A stretch of DNA of 64,000 bases from Oceanicaulis sp. HTCC2633 (GTDB taxonomy: Bacteria; Pseudomonadota; Alphaproteobacteria; Caulobacterales; Maricaulaceae), in contig NZ_CH672428.1 of the NCBI RefSeq assembly GCF_000152745.1, forward strand, positions 3,070,488 through 3,134,487. Direction: 5' to 3'. Shown here piece after piece: positions 1 to 8,371 of the stretch (the first letter of the stretch is position 1; each line of letters begins with the position of its first letter). A program made the translations under genes and the position numbers. A model generated the notes under the pieces. That model did not search any database. It saw nothing but the letters and a program-made list of their open reading frames with translations, and was not told where the DNA came from.

Positions 1-2
1 CC

Positions 3-374
3 GTCGTAGTGATGGCGCGTCAGGACGGGGCGGAGCTCGTTTTGGCGGTGGGTGATAGCGGCGTCGGCATTGGCGAGGAGGAACTCGCCGATCTGGGCAA
101 GCCCTATCACCAGACCCGCTCGGGCAAGGAAACCTCTGAACGCGGCACGGGGCTGGGCCTGTCGCTGGTGCAGGCTCTGGCCGAGATGCAGTCCGGGACC
201 GTCAAGGTTCAGAGCGCCCGCGGTCAGGGCACCACGGTCACCGTGCGCCTGCCGGTGATGGGAGAGGCGAAAAGCACCGTCACCGATTTCGCGCCGCTCG
301 AAGTGCATCAGCGCATCGCCGCCGCCCAGCAGGCGGGCGAGGTGATCATCCAGGCGAAAGACGGCGCGGCGTAA
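3..374 (+). CDS. Sensor histidine kinase, C-terminal fragment (cut by window start)
   Basis: The reading frame is open from the first bases, so the gene starts outside the window and only about the last 123 codons are visible. The fragment carries the end of a HATPase_c domain: a G1-type box (GDSGVGIG) about 15 residues from the left edge and a G2 box (GTGLGLSLV) some 30 residues later, followed by the closing beta strand (GTTVTVRLP). It would bind ATP and phosphorylate a histidine in the missing part. About 40 residues without clear motif follow the domain. The family is certain; the particular kinase and its partner cannot be told from this piece. Confidence 0.85.
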   Translation, partial: VVVMARQDGAELVLAVGDSGVGIGEEELADLGKPYHQTRSGKETSERGTGLGLSLVQALAEMQSGTVKVQSARGQGTTVTVRLPVMGEAKSTVTDFAPLEVHQRIAAAQQAGEVIIQAKDGAA

Positions 375-408
375 GCCTGGCGCCGCTCGTCTGTGTCTCG
401 ATTCCGGA

Positions 409-1311
409 TCAGTTCGACGCTGTTGCCGTGCTTTGCGGCGCCATGGTCGGCAGCCGCATGAAGGCGAGGGCGGCGTCGAACGCGCCCACTTCCACCCAAT
501 AGCGATCAATCACCGCGCCCGTGCCGTCATACAGATCGATGCGCGCGCCTTCGCGGGGCGACAGATTGGCCAGCTCTTCGGTCAGCGCCTGCGGAAAAAT
601 GAAGCCCACGGCGGGCTGTCCGCTGGCCGGCGCCAGCTCCCCGGCACGCTGACGGCTCAGGGTTTCGGTGGCGAACACCCGCTCCAGCCGGTCGGACGGC
701 GCGCCCCAGGCGCTCACCGGATCCTCGTCAGGCGGGGGCAGCAAGCCGCCGGCGGTCAGGTCCACGGGCTCGGGCGCGCGCTCCACATCCCGCACATAGG
801 CGACGGCGTAGGCCGGGCGCAGGGCGGTGCGCAGGCTGAGCGCCAATGCGGTTTCGTCCCCCTGCTGGAAGATCCCGAAATTGGCCGCGCCCTGGCGCAG
901 GCTCTGCACGATGCGCCATTGGGCGAACTCGTCGGACAACCCGCCGCGCTGGGCCGTCCAGCCCTGGGCGCGACCTTCAAAGCGCGCCTGGTCAAAGCCG
1001 CTCAGGCGCAGGGTTTCCTGCCGGTGCAGCGTGACGCCGGGCAGATCAAAGGCCTCGCGGCAGGCGATGGAGAAGGCGTCGTCCTGGCGTTGCTCGAACC
1101 CGTCGAGCTGGCCCGGGCTTGCGCCTTGCATCACCGCATCATCACGCGAGCGCTTGATGGCGGCGTCCAGAAGCGCCCGCTCGACGGCGGTGAAGACGGA
1201 ACACGCATTATCGGCCGACCGGGCCTCCAGACGCAGCTCATAGGCGTCAAAGGAGGCGTCGGCGTCAAAGACGGCCTGGGCGGTCAGAAGGGCAAGCGCG
1301 GAAGTCCACAT
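409..1311 (-). CDS. Exported protein of unknown function
   Basis: This encodes a 300-residue protein that I do not recognise. It begins with a short hydrophobic stretch ending in TAQA, which looks like a short signal peptide, so a periplasmic location is likely. The rest is mixed alpha/beta with no membrane segment. It starts 11 bases after the stop of the BcsB-like gene upstream on the same strand, so the two are probably one operon and may act together at the envelope. The start was taken at the first ATG because it keeps the signal-like segment. No enzyme motif was found. Confidence 0.7.
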   Translation of the reverse strand: MWTSALALLTAQAVFDADASFDAYELRLEARSADNACSVFTAVERALLDAAIKRSRDDAVMQGASPGQLDGFEQRQDDAFSIACREAFDLPGVTLHRQETLRLSGFDQARFEGRAQGWTAQRGGLSDEFAQWRIVQSLRQGAANFGIFQQGDETALALSLRTALRPAYAVAYVRDVERAPEPVDLTAGGLLPPPDEDPVSAWGAPSDRLERVFATETLSRQRAGELAPASGQPAVGFIFPQALTEELANLSPREGARIDLYDGTGAVIDRYWVEVGAFDAALAFMRLPTMAPQSTATASN

Positions 1312-1321
1312 GCCCTCCAGT

Positions 1322-2896
1322 CTAGGCGCGGCGTCTTGACGTCCGGTTTACATTGATGCTGCCGAGCAGCAGAAGCACCGCCAGCGAGAAGGCGCCGAGC
1401 GCAAACCATTCGTCATGGGCGCGCAACTGGCCGCTGATCCATTCCGCCGAGAAGCGCGGGGCGGAGGAGGGGCCGAAATGGGTGACGTTCGCCGCATCCC
1501 AGAGCGCGGCGCGGCCATCCAGCTCGCTCCACAGCTCCGAACGCGCCAGACGTTTGGCGGCGCGGGCGAAGTCTGCGCCGTCAGGCGCGGTGAACAGCGC
1601 CACCTGACGGCCTTCGGGCGTGTCGAACAGGGCGGCGACGCCGGTAATGCGCGCATCGCGTTCGGTGGGGTCGGCGGCGTAAGCGGTCGAGCCGTAATAG
1701 CGGCGGCGTTGGGGCGCGCGATTGGCGGCGGCGTTCGCTGCAGCGCGCACTTCCACAGGCGCGGCGGCCAGAAGGCGCGGGTCGAGCGCTTCCTGCGGTC
1801 CCAGCACCATCAGGTCATAGCGTTCGGGCGCAGCGTTAATGTCATCGCCGAACCAAGCGTAGAGCCAGGCCGAACCCGACGCCAGACCGGCGCGGGCGAT
1901 CACCGACAGGGCGGCGTTGCGCTGGTCTTCATCCTCGCCTGCGATGACCACGGCGGCGCGACCGCCCTGATCCAGACCGAAGGGCGCGCCCATGCTGGCG
2001 AGACCGGCGAGGGCGTGCGTGTCGCCGGTGGAGGCCGGCGGCGTGCGGACCAGTCGCGGCGCGTTGAGCGCTGCGGCCATGTCAAAGCGGACCGTGTGCG
2101 CCTGCATGGAGCGGGCGGCGAACAGGCGCGCCGAAGCAATCAGGGCGGCGGGCGAGGCGGCGGACAGGCGCACCTCGGACGGACCGGTGAGATCGATCGC
2201 AGGGGCGCCGGCGCCGCGCACATGGGCGGTGACGACCATTTCGGCGACTTCGGCGTCGCTGACGAGGATCGGCGCCTCGCCCATGCGCAGGGCCAGGCCC
2301 TGGGCGATGAGCGCGGCGACGGCGAGCTCGTCCTCGCCCGCTTCGCGCGCATCGATATGCACCCGGCGCGGGGCGGCGAAGTCGGCGTTCAGCGCCGCTT
2401 CCACTTCAGACAGGCCCGAATAGCCATGGGGCGGCGCGGCGGCGATGCGCAGGCGGCTGGCCTGGGCGCTGATCGTCCAGCCGTCTTCGCCCGGATCGAC
2501 AAGGCGCAGGATCAGCGTGTTGTCGCCGGCGCGCAGATCATCGGAATAGAGCGAGAAGCGCGCCTCGAAGGGTTCGGCGCGCGGTTGCAGCACCACGGCG
2601 CGCGAGCGGTTCACAAACGCCTCGATGTGGCCATCCGAGTGCGCGCTGTCGGGAATGGCGTTCATCAGCAGCTCGATCGCTTGCGGATCGGCGCTGGGCG
2701 CGATGGTGAAGGGGATGCGGATTTCGCGATGATCCGCGTCCAGCCGCAGATCGCTCGCATCGTGGGTCAGCTCGGTCAGCAGGACTTCTTCAGAGCGCGC
2801 AGCCCTCTGGTCCTGCGCCTGCGCCTGCGTCGTCAGCACGACAAGAGACATCAGGCCCATAAGAATAAGGCCGAATGAACGATTTTGTGTCAGCAT
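1322..2896 (-). CDS. BcsB-like periplasmic protein with C-terminal membrane anchor
   Basis: This 524-residue protein has an N-terminal signal peptide (residues 1 to about 27, cleaved near AQAQ), a long periplasmic part and one membrane segment near the end (about residues 495-513) followed by a short basic tail. This architecture, and the alternating beta-rich and alpha/beta segments (for example the VVIAGEDEDQRNAAL stretch), resemble BcsB, the membrane-anchored partner of cellulose synthase. The similarity is by eye only. No bcsA-like synthase lies nearby, so a role in another polysaccharide or envelope process is equally possible. A GGGGAG ribosome site sits 6 bases before the ATG, and a CtrA-type site lies directly upstream. 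Confidence 0.55.
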   Translation of the reverse strand: MLTQNRSFGLILMGLMSLVVLTTQAQAQDQRAARSEEVLLTELTHDASDLRLDADHREIRIPFTIAPSADPQAIELLMNAIPDSAHSDGHIEAFVNRSRAVVLQPRAEPFEARFSLYSDDLRAGDNTLILRLVDPGEDGWTISAQASRLRIAAAPPHGYSGLSEVEAALNADFAAPRRVHIDAREAGEDELAVAALIAQGLALRMGEAPILVSDAEVAEMVVTAHVRGAGAPAIDLTGPSEVRLSAASPAALIASARLFAARSMQAHTVRFDMAAALNAPRLVRTPPASTGDTHALAGLASMGAPFGLDQGGRAAVVIAGEDEDQRNAALSVIARAGLASGSAWLYAWFGDDINAAPERYDLMVLGPQEALDPRLLAAAPVEVRAAANAAANRAPQRRRYYGSTAYAADPTERDARITGVAALFDTPEGRQVALFTAPDGADFARAAKRLARSELWSELDGRAALWDAANVTHFGPSSAPRFSAEWISGQLRAHDEWFALGAFSLAVLLLLGSINVNRTSRRRA

Positions 2897-2912
2897 GGCA
2901 CGCTCCCCTCAA

Positions 2913-2927
2913 TTAACAAACTATTAA
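2913..2927. promoter_or_regulatory. Candidate CtrA-binding site (TTAA-N7-TTAA)
   Basis: The sequence TTAACAAACTATTAA fits the full CtrA box (TTAA, seven bases, TTAA) used by the cell-cycle regulator CtrA in Caulobacter and relatives. It lies in the 55-base gap between the divergent BcsB-like and DUF1491 genes. It is about 17 bases before the start codon of the minus-strand gene and 25 before the plus-strand one. It is the only such site I found in the window. Binding is an inference. Confidence 0.45.
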
Positions 2928-2951
2928 GCAATTGCTTTGCCATCAAGTGAA

Positions 2952-3296
2952 ATGACGATGACCGATCTCAGAGCGCGATTTTGGGTGGATGCCTTGCGGT
3001 GGCGGGCCGAAAGCGCCGGCGCCAGCGTGTACGTGGCGCATAAGGGCGACCCGGATGCAGGCGTCATCCTGTTGAAAACCCTGCTGCCCGAACGCATGGC
3101 CCAGCTCTATGCGCCGATGCGCAACATGCAGGGGGAGCGGGTGTGGATGACCCCGCTGGGCCCTGATCCCGTGCCGGAACAGGACGCGGAGGGCTATGCC
3201 CGTCGGCGGATCGAGGATGATCCCGATCTCTGGCTGGTGGAGGTGGACGACCCGCATGGTCGACACTTCCTTAACGAGGCGATTGATAATTCTTAA
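2952..3296 (+). CDS. DUF1491 family protein
   Basis: This 114-residue cytoplasmic protein matches the DUF1491 family, small alphaproteobacterial proteins with a conserved opening of the type LRARFWVDALRRR and a central segment with GxxxLKxL. Here LRARFWVDALRW begins at residue 5 and VILLKTLL follows near residue 35. The family has no established function. It is divergent from the BcsB-like gene and shares the short region with the candidate CtrA site. A second ATG two codons downstream could also be the start. Confidence 0.75.
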   Translation: MTMTDLRARFWVDALRWRAESAGASVYVAHKGDPDAGVILLKTLLPERMAQLYAPMRNMQGERVWMTPLGPDPVPEQDAEGYARRRIEDDPDLWLVEVDDPHGRHFLNEAIDNS

Positions 3297-3311
3297 GATC
3301 GCTGGGTTAGG

Positions 3312-3767
3312 ATGAGCCACGGGTTGGGAAAACGCCGACGGGTTACATTCAACATGCTGTTTTTGTTCAACGATGCTCTTTACGATCTGGGTGACGTCGC
3401 GGAGACGGCGCGCGAGCGGGGGGAAGCCCTGGGGATCAACCCCATCGCCCTGCGCGGCCTGCGCATCGGCCAGGTGATCAAGATGGTTCGTGAATGGGTC
3501 TGGGAGCGTCCGGCGCTCGCCAAGTCAGATCCGGAGAGCGGAATCTTCCTGTCTGCGCTGGTGGCGCTCAAGACCAACGAAGCCAATGCGCTGCTGGCCG
3601 TGGCGCCGCAGACCGCCAAGAGCTCGGCGGAGGTGCAGGTGCGTCTCGCCTCCGTGTCGCTTGTGACCATGAAACAGCTCATGGACCTGCAAGCGGATGG
3701 ACGCCTGTCCGGGCATACGGCGAACATGGCGGTCTGGTCCCAGGCGCCGGCGCGGATGCAGGCCTGA
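3312..3767 (+). CDS. Conserved hypothetical protein
   Basis: This encodes up to 151 residues with no motif I recognise. The protein is rich in helix-forming and hydrophobic residues, has no signal peptide or clear membrane span, and looks cytoplasmic. A second ATG at 3354 (MLFLFNDAL) removes a short basic leader and may be the true start, since neither ATG has a good ribosome site. It lies between DUF1491 and prfC on the same strand. Real coding is supported by codon-position GC bias and by the lack of any competing gene, not by a family match. Confidence 0.6.
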   Translation: MSHGLGKRRRVTFNMLFLFNDALYDLGDVAETARERGEALGINPIALRGLRIGQVIKMVREWVWERPALAKSDPESGIFLSALVALKTNEANALLAVAPQTAKSSAEVQVRLASVSLVTMKQLMDLQADGRLSGHTANMAVWSQAPARMQA

Positions 3768-3837
3768 AGCCCTAGCGCTTGCGTGCGGCGGGCGGCTCGG
3801 CTACCTCGCGGGTCTGAACACTTTGCAGGATATGCCG

Positions 3838-5430
3838 ATGACCACCGCCGCTGACGGCGCGCAATGGGCGCGCCGGCGCACCTACGCCATCATCTCTCAC
3901 CCTGACGCGGGTAAGACGACGCTCACCGAGACGCTGCTTCTGGAGGCGGGCGCCATTCGTCTGGCGGGCCAGGTGCGCGCGCGGGGCGAGAACCGCCGCA
4001 CCCAGTCGGACTGGATGAAGATCGAGCGCGAGCGCGGGATCTCGGTCTCCGCCTCGGTGATGACGTATGAGTATCGCGATCTCATCTTCAACCTGCTCGA
4101 TACGCCCGGTCACGAGGACTTCTCCGAAGACACCTATCGCACGCTGACGGCTGCAGACTGCGCCATCATGGTGCTGGACGCCGCCAAGGGCGTGGAGCCG
4201 CGCACCCTGAAGCTCGTCGAAGTGTGCCGCCTGCGCGACATCCCGATCATCACCTTCATCAACAAGTTCGACCGCGAGGCGATGGAGCCGTCCGAACTGC
4301 TCGATGACATCCAGGACAAGCTGGCGCTCGACGTCACGCCGATGCAATGGCCGTGCGGGTCGGGCAACCGCTTCAAGGGTGTGGCGGATCTGACCACGAA
4401 CGAGTTCGTGCTCTACAAGCGCCCCGATGACAGCGAGGTCAGCCGCTCAGAACGCGTGCCGCTTGACGGCGACAAGATCGCAAGCGTGCTGAGTGCGGAT
4501 GAGCTGGCGGAAGTCACCGAAGGCGCCGAGATGGCGCGTGAATTGCTGCCCGAGTTTGATCAGGCGAGCTTTGAAGAGGGCCATCTCAGCCCGGTCTATT
4601 TCGGGTCTGCGCTGCGCCGCTTCGGCGTGCACGAACTGCTGGACGCCCTGGCCGAGCATGCGCCGGGACCCCAGCCCCAGGCCGCCGCCAAGGGGCCCCG
4701 CGAGACGCTGGAGCCGGGCGACAAGGAAGTGGCGGGCTTTGTCTTCAAGGTTCAGGCGAACATGGATCCCAATCACCGCGACCGGGTGGCCTTCGTGCGC
4801 CTGAGCTCGGGCCAGTTCAAACGCGGCATGAAGCTGAAGACCGAAGCGGGCAAGACGCTGTCGGTGCACAATCCGATCCTGTTCTTCGCGTCCGATCGCG
4901 AGATCGCCGACGAAGCCTTCGCGGGCGATGTGATGGGCGTGCCCAACCATGGCGTTCTGCGCGTGGGGGACACCCTGTCGGAAAGCGGCAAATGGCGCGT
5001 GGCGGGCATTCCGAACTTCGCGCCGGAGATGCTGCGCCGGGCGCGTCTGAAAGACCCGCTCAAGGCCAAGCACCTCAAGAAGGCGCTCGAATCCCTCGCC
5101 GAAGAGGGCGTGACGCAGCTCTTCCGCCTGCAATTGGGCGGCGAGTTCATCATTGGCGCGGTGGGCGCGCTGCAGATCGATGTGATGGCGCAACGCGTCG
5201 CGGACGAATACGGCATCGAGGTGGTGTTTGAAGCCAGCCCCTATGACACCGCGCGCTGGATCACCGGTTCGGATGCGGATATCGCCGCCTTCATCGACCG
5301 GCACAAATCGGCGATCGCCGAGGATATCGACGGCGACCCGGTGTTCATGGCGAAATCGGCCTGGGAGGTGAATTACTCCCAGGAGAAATTCCCCAACATC
5401 ACCTTCCACGCCACCAAGGAACGCAGCTGA
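3838..5430 (+). CDS. prfC: Peptide chain release factor 3 (RF3)
   Basis: RF3 is a translational GTPase that recycles class I release factors from the ribosome after termination. The 530-residue length matches E. coli RF3 (529). The GTPase domain shows the P-loop (HPDAGKTTLTE near residue 20), the switch region with RGISV, DTPGHEDF (G3) and NKFD (G4), followed by the EF-Tu-like domain II and the RF3 C-terminal domain. The start at 3838 is preferred over the ATG two codons earlier because AGGA lies 7 bases before it. The stop overlaps the next ATG by one base (TGATG), so the mechanosensitive channel gene is probably co-translated. Confidence 0.97.
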   Translation: MTTAADGAQWARRRTYAIISHPDAGKTTLTETLLLEAGAIRLAGQVRARGENRRTQSDWMKIERERGISVSASVMTYEYRDLIFNLLDTPGHEDFSEDTYRTLTAADCAIMVLDAAKGVEPRTLKLVEVCRLRDIPIITFINKFDREAMEPSELLDDIQDKLALDVTPMQWPCGSGNRFKGVADLTTNEFVLYKRPDDSEVSRSERVPLDGDKIASVLSADELAEVTEGAEMARELLPEFDQASFEEGHLSPVYFGSALRRFGVHELLDALAEHAPGPQPQAAAKGPRETLEPGDKEVAGFVFKVQANMDPNHRDRVAFVRLSSGQFKRGMKLKTEAGKTLSVHNPILFFASDREIADEAFAGDVMGVPNHGVLRVGDTLSESGKWRVAGIPNFAPEMLRRARLKDPLKAKHLKKALESLAEEGVTQLFRLQLGGEFIIGAVGALQIDVMAQRVADEYGIEVVFEASPYDTARWITGSDADIAAFIDRHKSAIAEDIDGDPVFMAKSAWEVNYSQEKFPNITFHATKERS

Positions 5431-6683
5431 TGACCGCGCCGTCCGTCGCCGAACAATTGCCAGAGCCTGTCCGGGCATCGGTGAACGACCTTGTCGATAT
5501 CGTCCAGACGGTCTGGGACACCAGCTTTCTGGGCCTGTCCGTGGGGGCTGGTCTGGCGGCGCTGGGCGTCATCGTCATCGCCTTCCTGTTCCGCGGGCTG
5601 TTCTCCGCGCTGATCATCAACCGGGTGCGCAACGCCACCGAGCGGACCGAGACCGAGCTTGATGACAAGCTGCTGGATGCGCTCTACGGCCCGATCAAGC
5701 TGATCCCGGTGATCATCGGCGTCTATATCGCGGTCAACATTCTGGGGCTGCGGGGCGAGAACGCCGCGATCAGCGGCGACAGCCTGGTGCAGACGCTGGT
5801 GATCGTGGCGCTGTTCTGGGGCTTGCGGAACGCGGTCGACCCGGTCGCGCACCTGTTCAAGCCGCTGCGCCGGGCGTTGAACCCGGTGATGATCGACTGG
5901 CTGTCGAAGGCGCTGAAAATCCTGTTCGTCATCATTGGCGTGGCAGCCGCCCTGAGCGCCTGGGGCATCCCTGTGGCGCCGGTGATCGGCGGTCTCGGGC
6001 TGCTGGGCGTCGCGGTCGGCCTTGGCGCGCAGGACCTGTTCAAGAACCTCATCGCCGGCATCCTGATCCTCACCGAGAAGCGCTTCGTGCCGGGCGAGTG
6101 GATCAAGGTGGACGGCGTGGTGGAAGGCACGGTCGAGCAGATCAATTTCCGCTCCACCCTGGTGCGCCGCTTCGACAAGGGGCCGGTCTATGTGCCGAAC
6201 GCCTTCCTGTCGGACAAGGCGGTGACCAATTTCTCCCGCATGACCCATCGCCGGATCTCATGGGTCATCGGCGTGGAGTACAAGACCACCACCGACCAGC
6301 TGGCTTATATCCGCGACGAGGTGCTGGACTGGGTGCTGAACCATCCCGAGTTCGCCAAGCCGCCTGAAGTGTCCACCTTCATGCATGTGGACAAGTTCGG
6401 GCCGTCCTCGATCGACTTCTTCCTGTATTGCTTCACCACCACCACGAACTGGGGCGAGTGGCTGCGCATCAAGGAAGAGCTGGCCTTCGCCATCAAGCGC
6501 ATCGTGGAAGAGGCCGGGACCGGCTTCGCCTTCCCGTCCACCACCATCTACATGGATGACGGGGCGGAGGTGTTCGTGCCGCCCAAGGTGAAAAAGCACA
6601 TCCCCCACGACGATCCCGAAAAGCAGAACCGGCAGATCGCCCGCGGCGAAAATCACGATGGGGAAAGCGGAGACGGCCGCTAG
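5430..6683 (+). CDS. MscS-family mechanosensitive ion channel
   Basis: This 417-residue inner-membrane protein has three to four N-terminal membrane segments (about residues 30-55, 85-110, 120-135 and 160-190). The pore-lining helix and the MscS beta domain follow, with the family hallmark GLGAQDLFKNLIAGI near residue 193 and GEWIKVDGVVEGTVEQI soon after. The cytoplasmic alpha/beta domain then follows to about residue 375. Such channels release solutes on hypo-osmotic shock. The start codon overlaps the prfC stop. The last four bases (CTAG) are shared with the convergent DUF2336 gene, each strand reading TAG there. Confidence 0.93.
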   Translation: MTAPSVAEQLPEPVRASVNDLVDIVQTVWDTSFLGLSVGAGLAALGVIVIAFLFRGLFSALIINRVRNATERTETELDDKLLDALYGPIKLIPVIIGVYIAVNILGLRGENAAISGDSLVQTLVIVALFWGLRNAVDPVAHLFKPLRRALNPVMIDWLSKALKILFVIIGVAAALSAWGIPVAPVIGGLGLLGVAVGLGAQDLFKNLIAGILILTEKRFVPGEWIKVDGVVEGTVEQINFRSTLVRRFDKGPVYVPNAFLSDKAVTNFSRMTHRRISWVIGVEYKTTTDQLAYIRDEVLDWVLNHPEFAKPPEVSTFMHVDKFGPSSIDFFLYCFTTTTNWGEWLRIKEELAFAIKRIVEEAGTGFAFPSTTIYMDDGAEVFVPPKVKKHIPHDDPEKQNRQIARGENHDGESGDGR

Positions 6684-7768
6684 GCGGCGGCCGCGGCCTG
6701 CTTGCGAAGCTTCCAGAACCGCAAGGCGCGTTCGGCCTGATCGGGTTCGAGCTTTTCATAGATGGCGCCGATTTCGCGCGCATCATTGAAGGCGTTCTCC
6801 GCCGCCTGGCTGCGCAGAACGGCGAGCGTGACGAACAGCGCCTTCTCGATGCCCGCCGCCTTGCAGATCAGCGCCAGGCCGTCCGGGCTCTTGTGCTCGA
6901 AGGCGCGCTTGGCGGTGTAGTAATCCACGCCGGTGAGCTCGGCGAAGCCAAGCGCGCAATGCACGGGCTTGCGTTCGCGCAGCAGGCTGACCAGAAGGGC
7001 ACCGTCCAGCTCCTTGCGCACGCGCTTGGAGGCGATGAAGCGCTGGGCTTCAACGAGCGCCTTGTCTTCGGCCATGCGCTTTTCAAGCCGGGCCTGGGAG
7101 GCGGCGAGGGCGGCCTCGAGCACGCCCGGCTCCAGCTTGTCGAAGCGCTGGGTGATCTTGTCGCGCAGGGTGCGGCTGACGACCACCATCAGGTCGTTCA
7201 GAAGGTCGGCCGGGGCGTCCGCGCGCTCGACGATCGGCGCCTGCAGGATTTCACTGTCCTCGGCGCGGCGGGCCACTTCTTCAAAGGTGGAGCGCGACAG
7301 CTGGGCGCCGTCATTGCGGATCAGGGCTGCGACCGTGTGGTCATCGCCCTTCTCCACGATGGCGTGGGAGAGGCGTTCGGACACGGTTTCGCGCCTGGCG
7401 ATGGCCTGGATATGCGCCTGGCCGGTCTCGTGCACGATGGTCACGAGGTCTTCCTCGCTCAGCACGGACGAGCGCGACAGGATGGGCGCGGCGACCTCAA
7501 TGGCGTCCTTGGCCAGTTGCTGGATCAGGCCCTTGGGGGCGAACGGCGCGTCGGCGAACCGGTCCGCCAGCTCGGCGCGCGCGTCCTGGGCGGTTTCGTT
7601 GGCGAGGGTTTGCAGGATGTCGTCAAACTGGCCCTGGGCGGCGCTGTCGCCGGCCGGCGGCGCGTCAAAGAACAGGTCCGTCACCTCGCGGAGCAATTCG
7701 CGGCGGCGATCAGACGATTTTTCTTTCGCAAGTTCGGTCAGCTTGTGCAGCTTGGACGAAACCGACAT
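6680..7768 (-). CDS. DUF2336 (HEAT-like repeat) protein
   Basis: This 362-residue soluble, almost fully helical protein fits the DUF2336 family of alphaproteobacterial proteins with HEAT-like helical repeats and no known reaction. The central part has the family-typical run with SRSSVLSEEDLVTIV near residue 110. The start at 7768 is chosen over a longer form because GGAGG lies 5 bases before this ATG. It ends in a 4-base convergent overlap with the MscS gene. A scaffold or regulatory role is plausible, but nothing in the context fixes it. Confidence 0.8.
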   Translation of the reverse strand: MSVSSKLHKLTELAKEKSSDRRRELLREVTDLFFDAPPAGDSAAQGQFDDILQTLANETAQDARAELADRFADAPFAPKGLIQQLAKDAIEVAAPILSRSSVLSEEDLVTIVHETGQAHIQAIARRETVSERLSHAIVEKGDDHTVAALIRNDGAQLSRSTFEEVARRAEDSEILQAPIVERADAPADLLNDLMVVVSRTLRDKITQRFDKLEPGVLEAALAASQARLEKRMAEDKALVEAQRFIASKRVRKELDGALLVSLLRERKPVHCALGFAELTGVDYYTAKRAFEHKSPDGLALICKAAGIEKALFVTLAVLRSQAAENAFNDAREIGAIYEKLEPDQAERALRFWKLRKQAAAAA

Positions 7769-7860
7769 CCGGGCCTCCGCAATGAGCACGCCATATTGCT
7801 TGCATGCGAGTAAAGAAACCGTGCCGCACCATGGTTAATGCGCGGTTCAGTCGGGTTTTT

Positions 7861-8277
7861 TTACCCGCCGCCCGCGAGATCGCTATTGCGCCCGGCCGCA
7901 GGAGCGGGCGCTCGACCGGGGCCGGACAGCATCGTGCGCTCGCGCGGGCTGGGCGCGCGCTCGGCGCCCGCTTCGATCCGCGCGGCAAGGGCGGGCGACA
8001 GGCCGGTCAGGGCCCCCGGGGCATACTGGCTGGGCCCGGCGATGGGATGCAGGTCACAGCGCGCGGCGCGCGCCGTCTGCACGGGCCGGTAGGTCCAGGC
8101 CTGGCACGCGGCGTTCAGGGCGCAGGCGCTGATGCACGCTTGCACGCTTTGCGCCGCCGCCCCGTCCAGCCGGACGAGCACGCCGCGGCGGGCGTGATTC
8201 TCGATCACCGCCGCCGGAGGCAGGGCGGTCGGAGCGGGCGCTGCGGTTTGCAGCATCAGGAGGAAGACAGCCATCAT
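7861..8277 (-). CDS. Secreted PAN/Apple-domain protein
   Basis: This 138-residue protein begins with a short hydrophobic leader (residues 1-15) and contains a PAN/Apple-like module. The cysteines sit in the pattern CISACALNAACQAWTY, then CDLHPI, and the usual proline and glycine-rich closing part follows near residue 90. Such modules bind proteins or glycans outside the cell. The C-terminal 45 residues are low in complexity (Pro, Ala, Gly, Arg). The gene is monocistronic, divergent from the sodium channel gene. The domain call rests on the cysteine and tryptophan pattern seen by eye. Confidence 0.65.
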   Translation of the reverse strand: MMAVFLLMLQTAAPAPTALPPAAVIENHARRGVLVRLDGAAAQSVQACISACALNAACQAWTYRPVQTARAARCDLHPIAGPSQYAPGALTGLSPALAARIEAGAERAPSPRERTMLSGPGRAPAPAAGRNSDLAGGG

Positions 8278-8371
8278 GGCTTGGAATATGCCATCACGAC
8301 TTTGACAAACCGTTGCGCCGGTCCCGGCGCACGGCTAACCAAGCGCGATCCACTCCAGAGAAGAGCCTGTC

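Noticed and set aside
1415-2878. Long plus-strand open frame (487 codons) opposite the BcsB-like gene
   Set aside because: It is a shadow of a high-GC gene: composition is dominated by Gly, Arg, Ala and His, there is no ribosome site and no family pattern, while the minus-strand protein has signal peptide and anchor.
7851-7868. CGGGT-TTTTT-ACCCG hairpin at the end of the PAN-domain gene
   Set aside because: The stem is only five bases and the T run is in the loop, so it is not a terminator on either strand.
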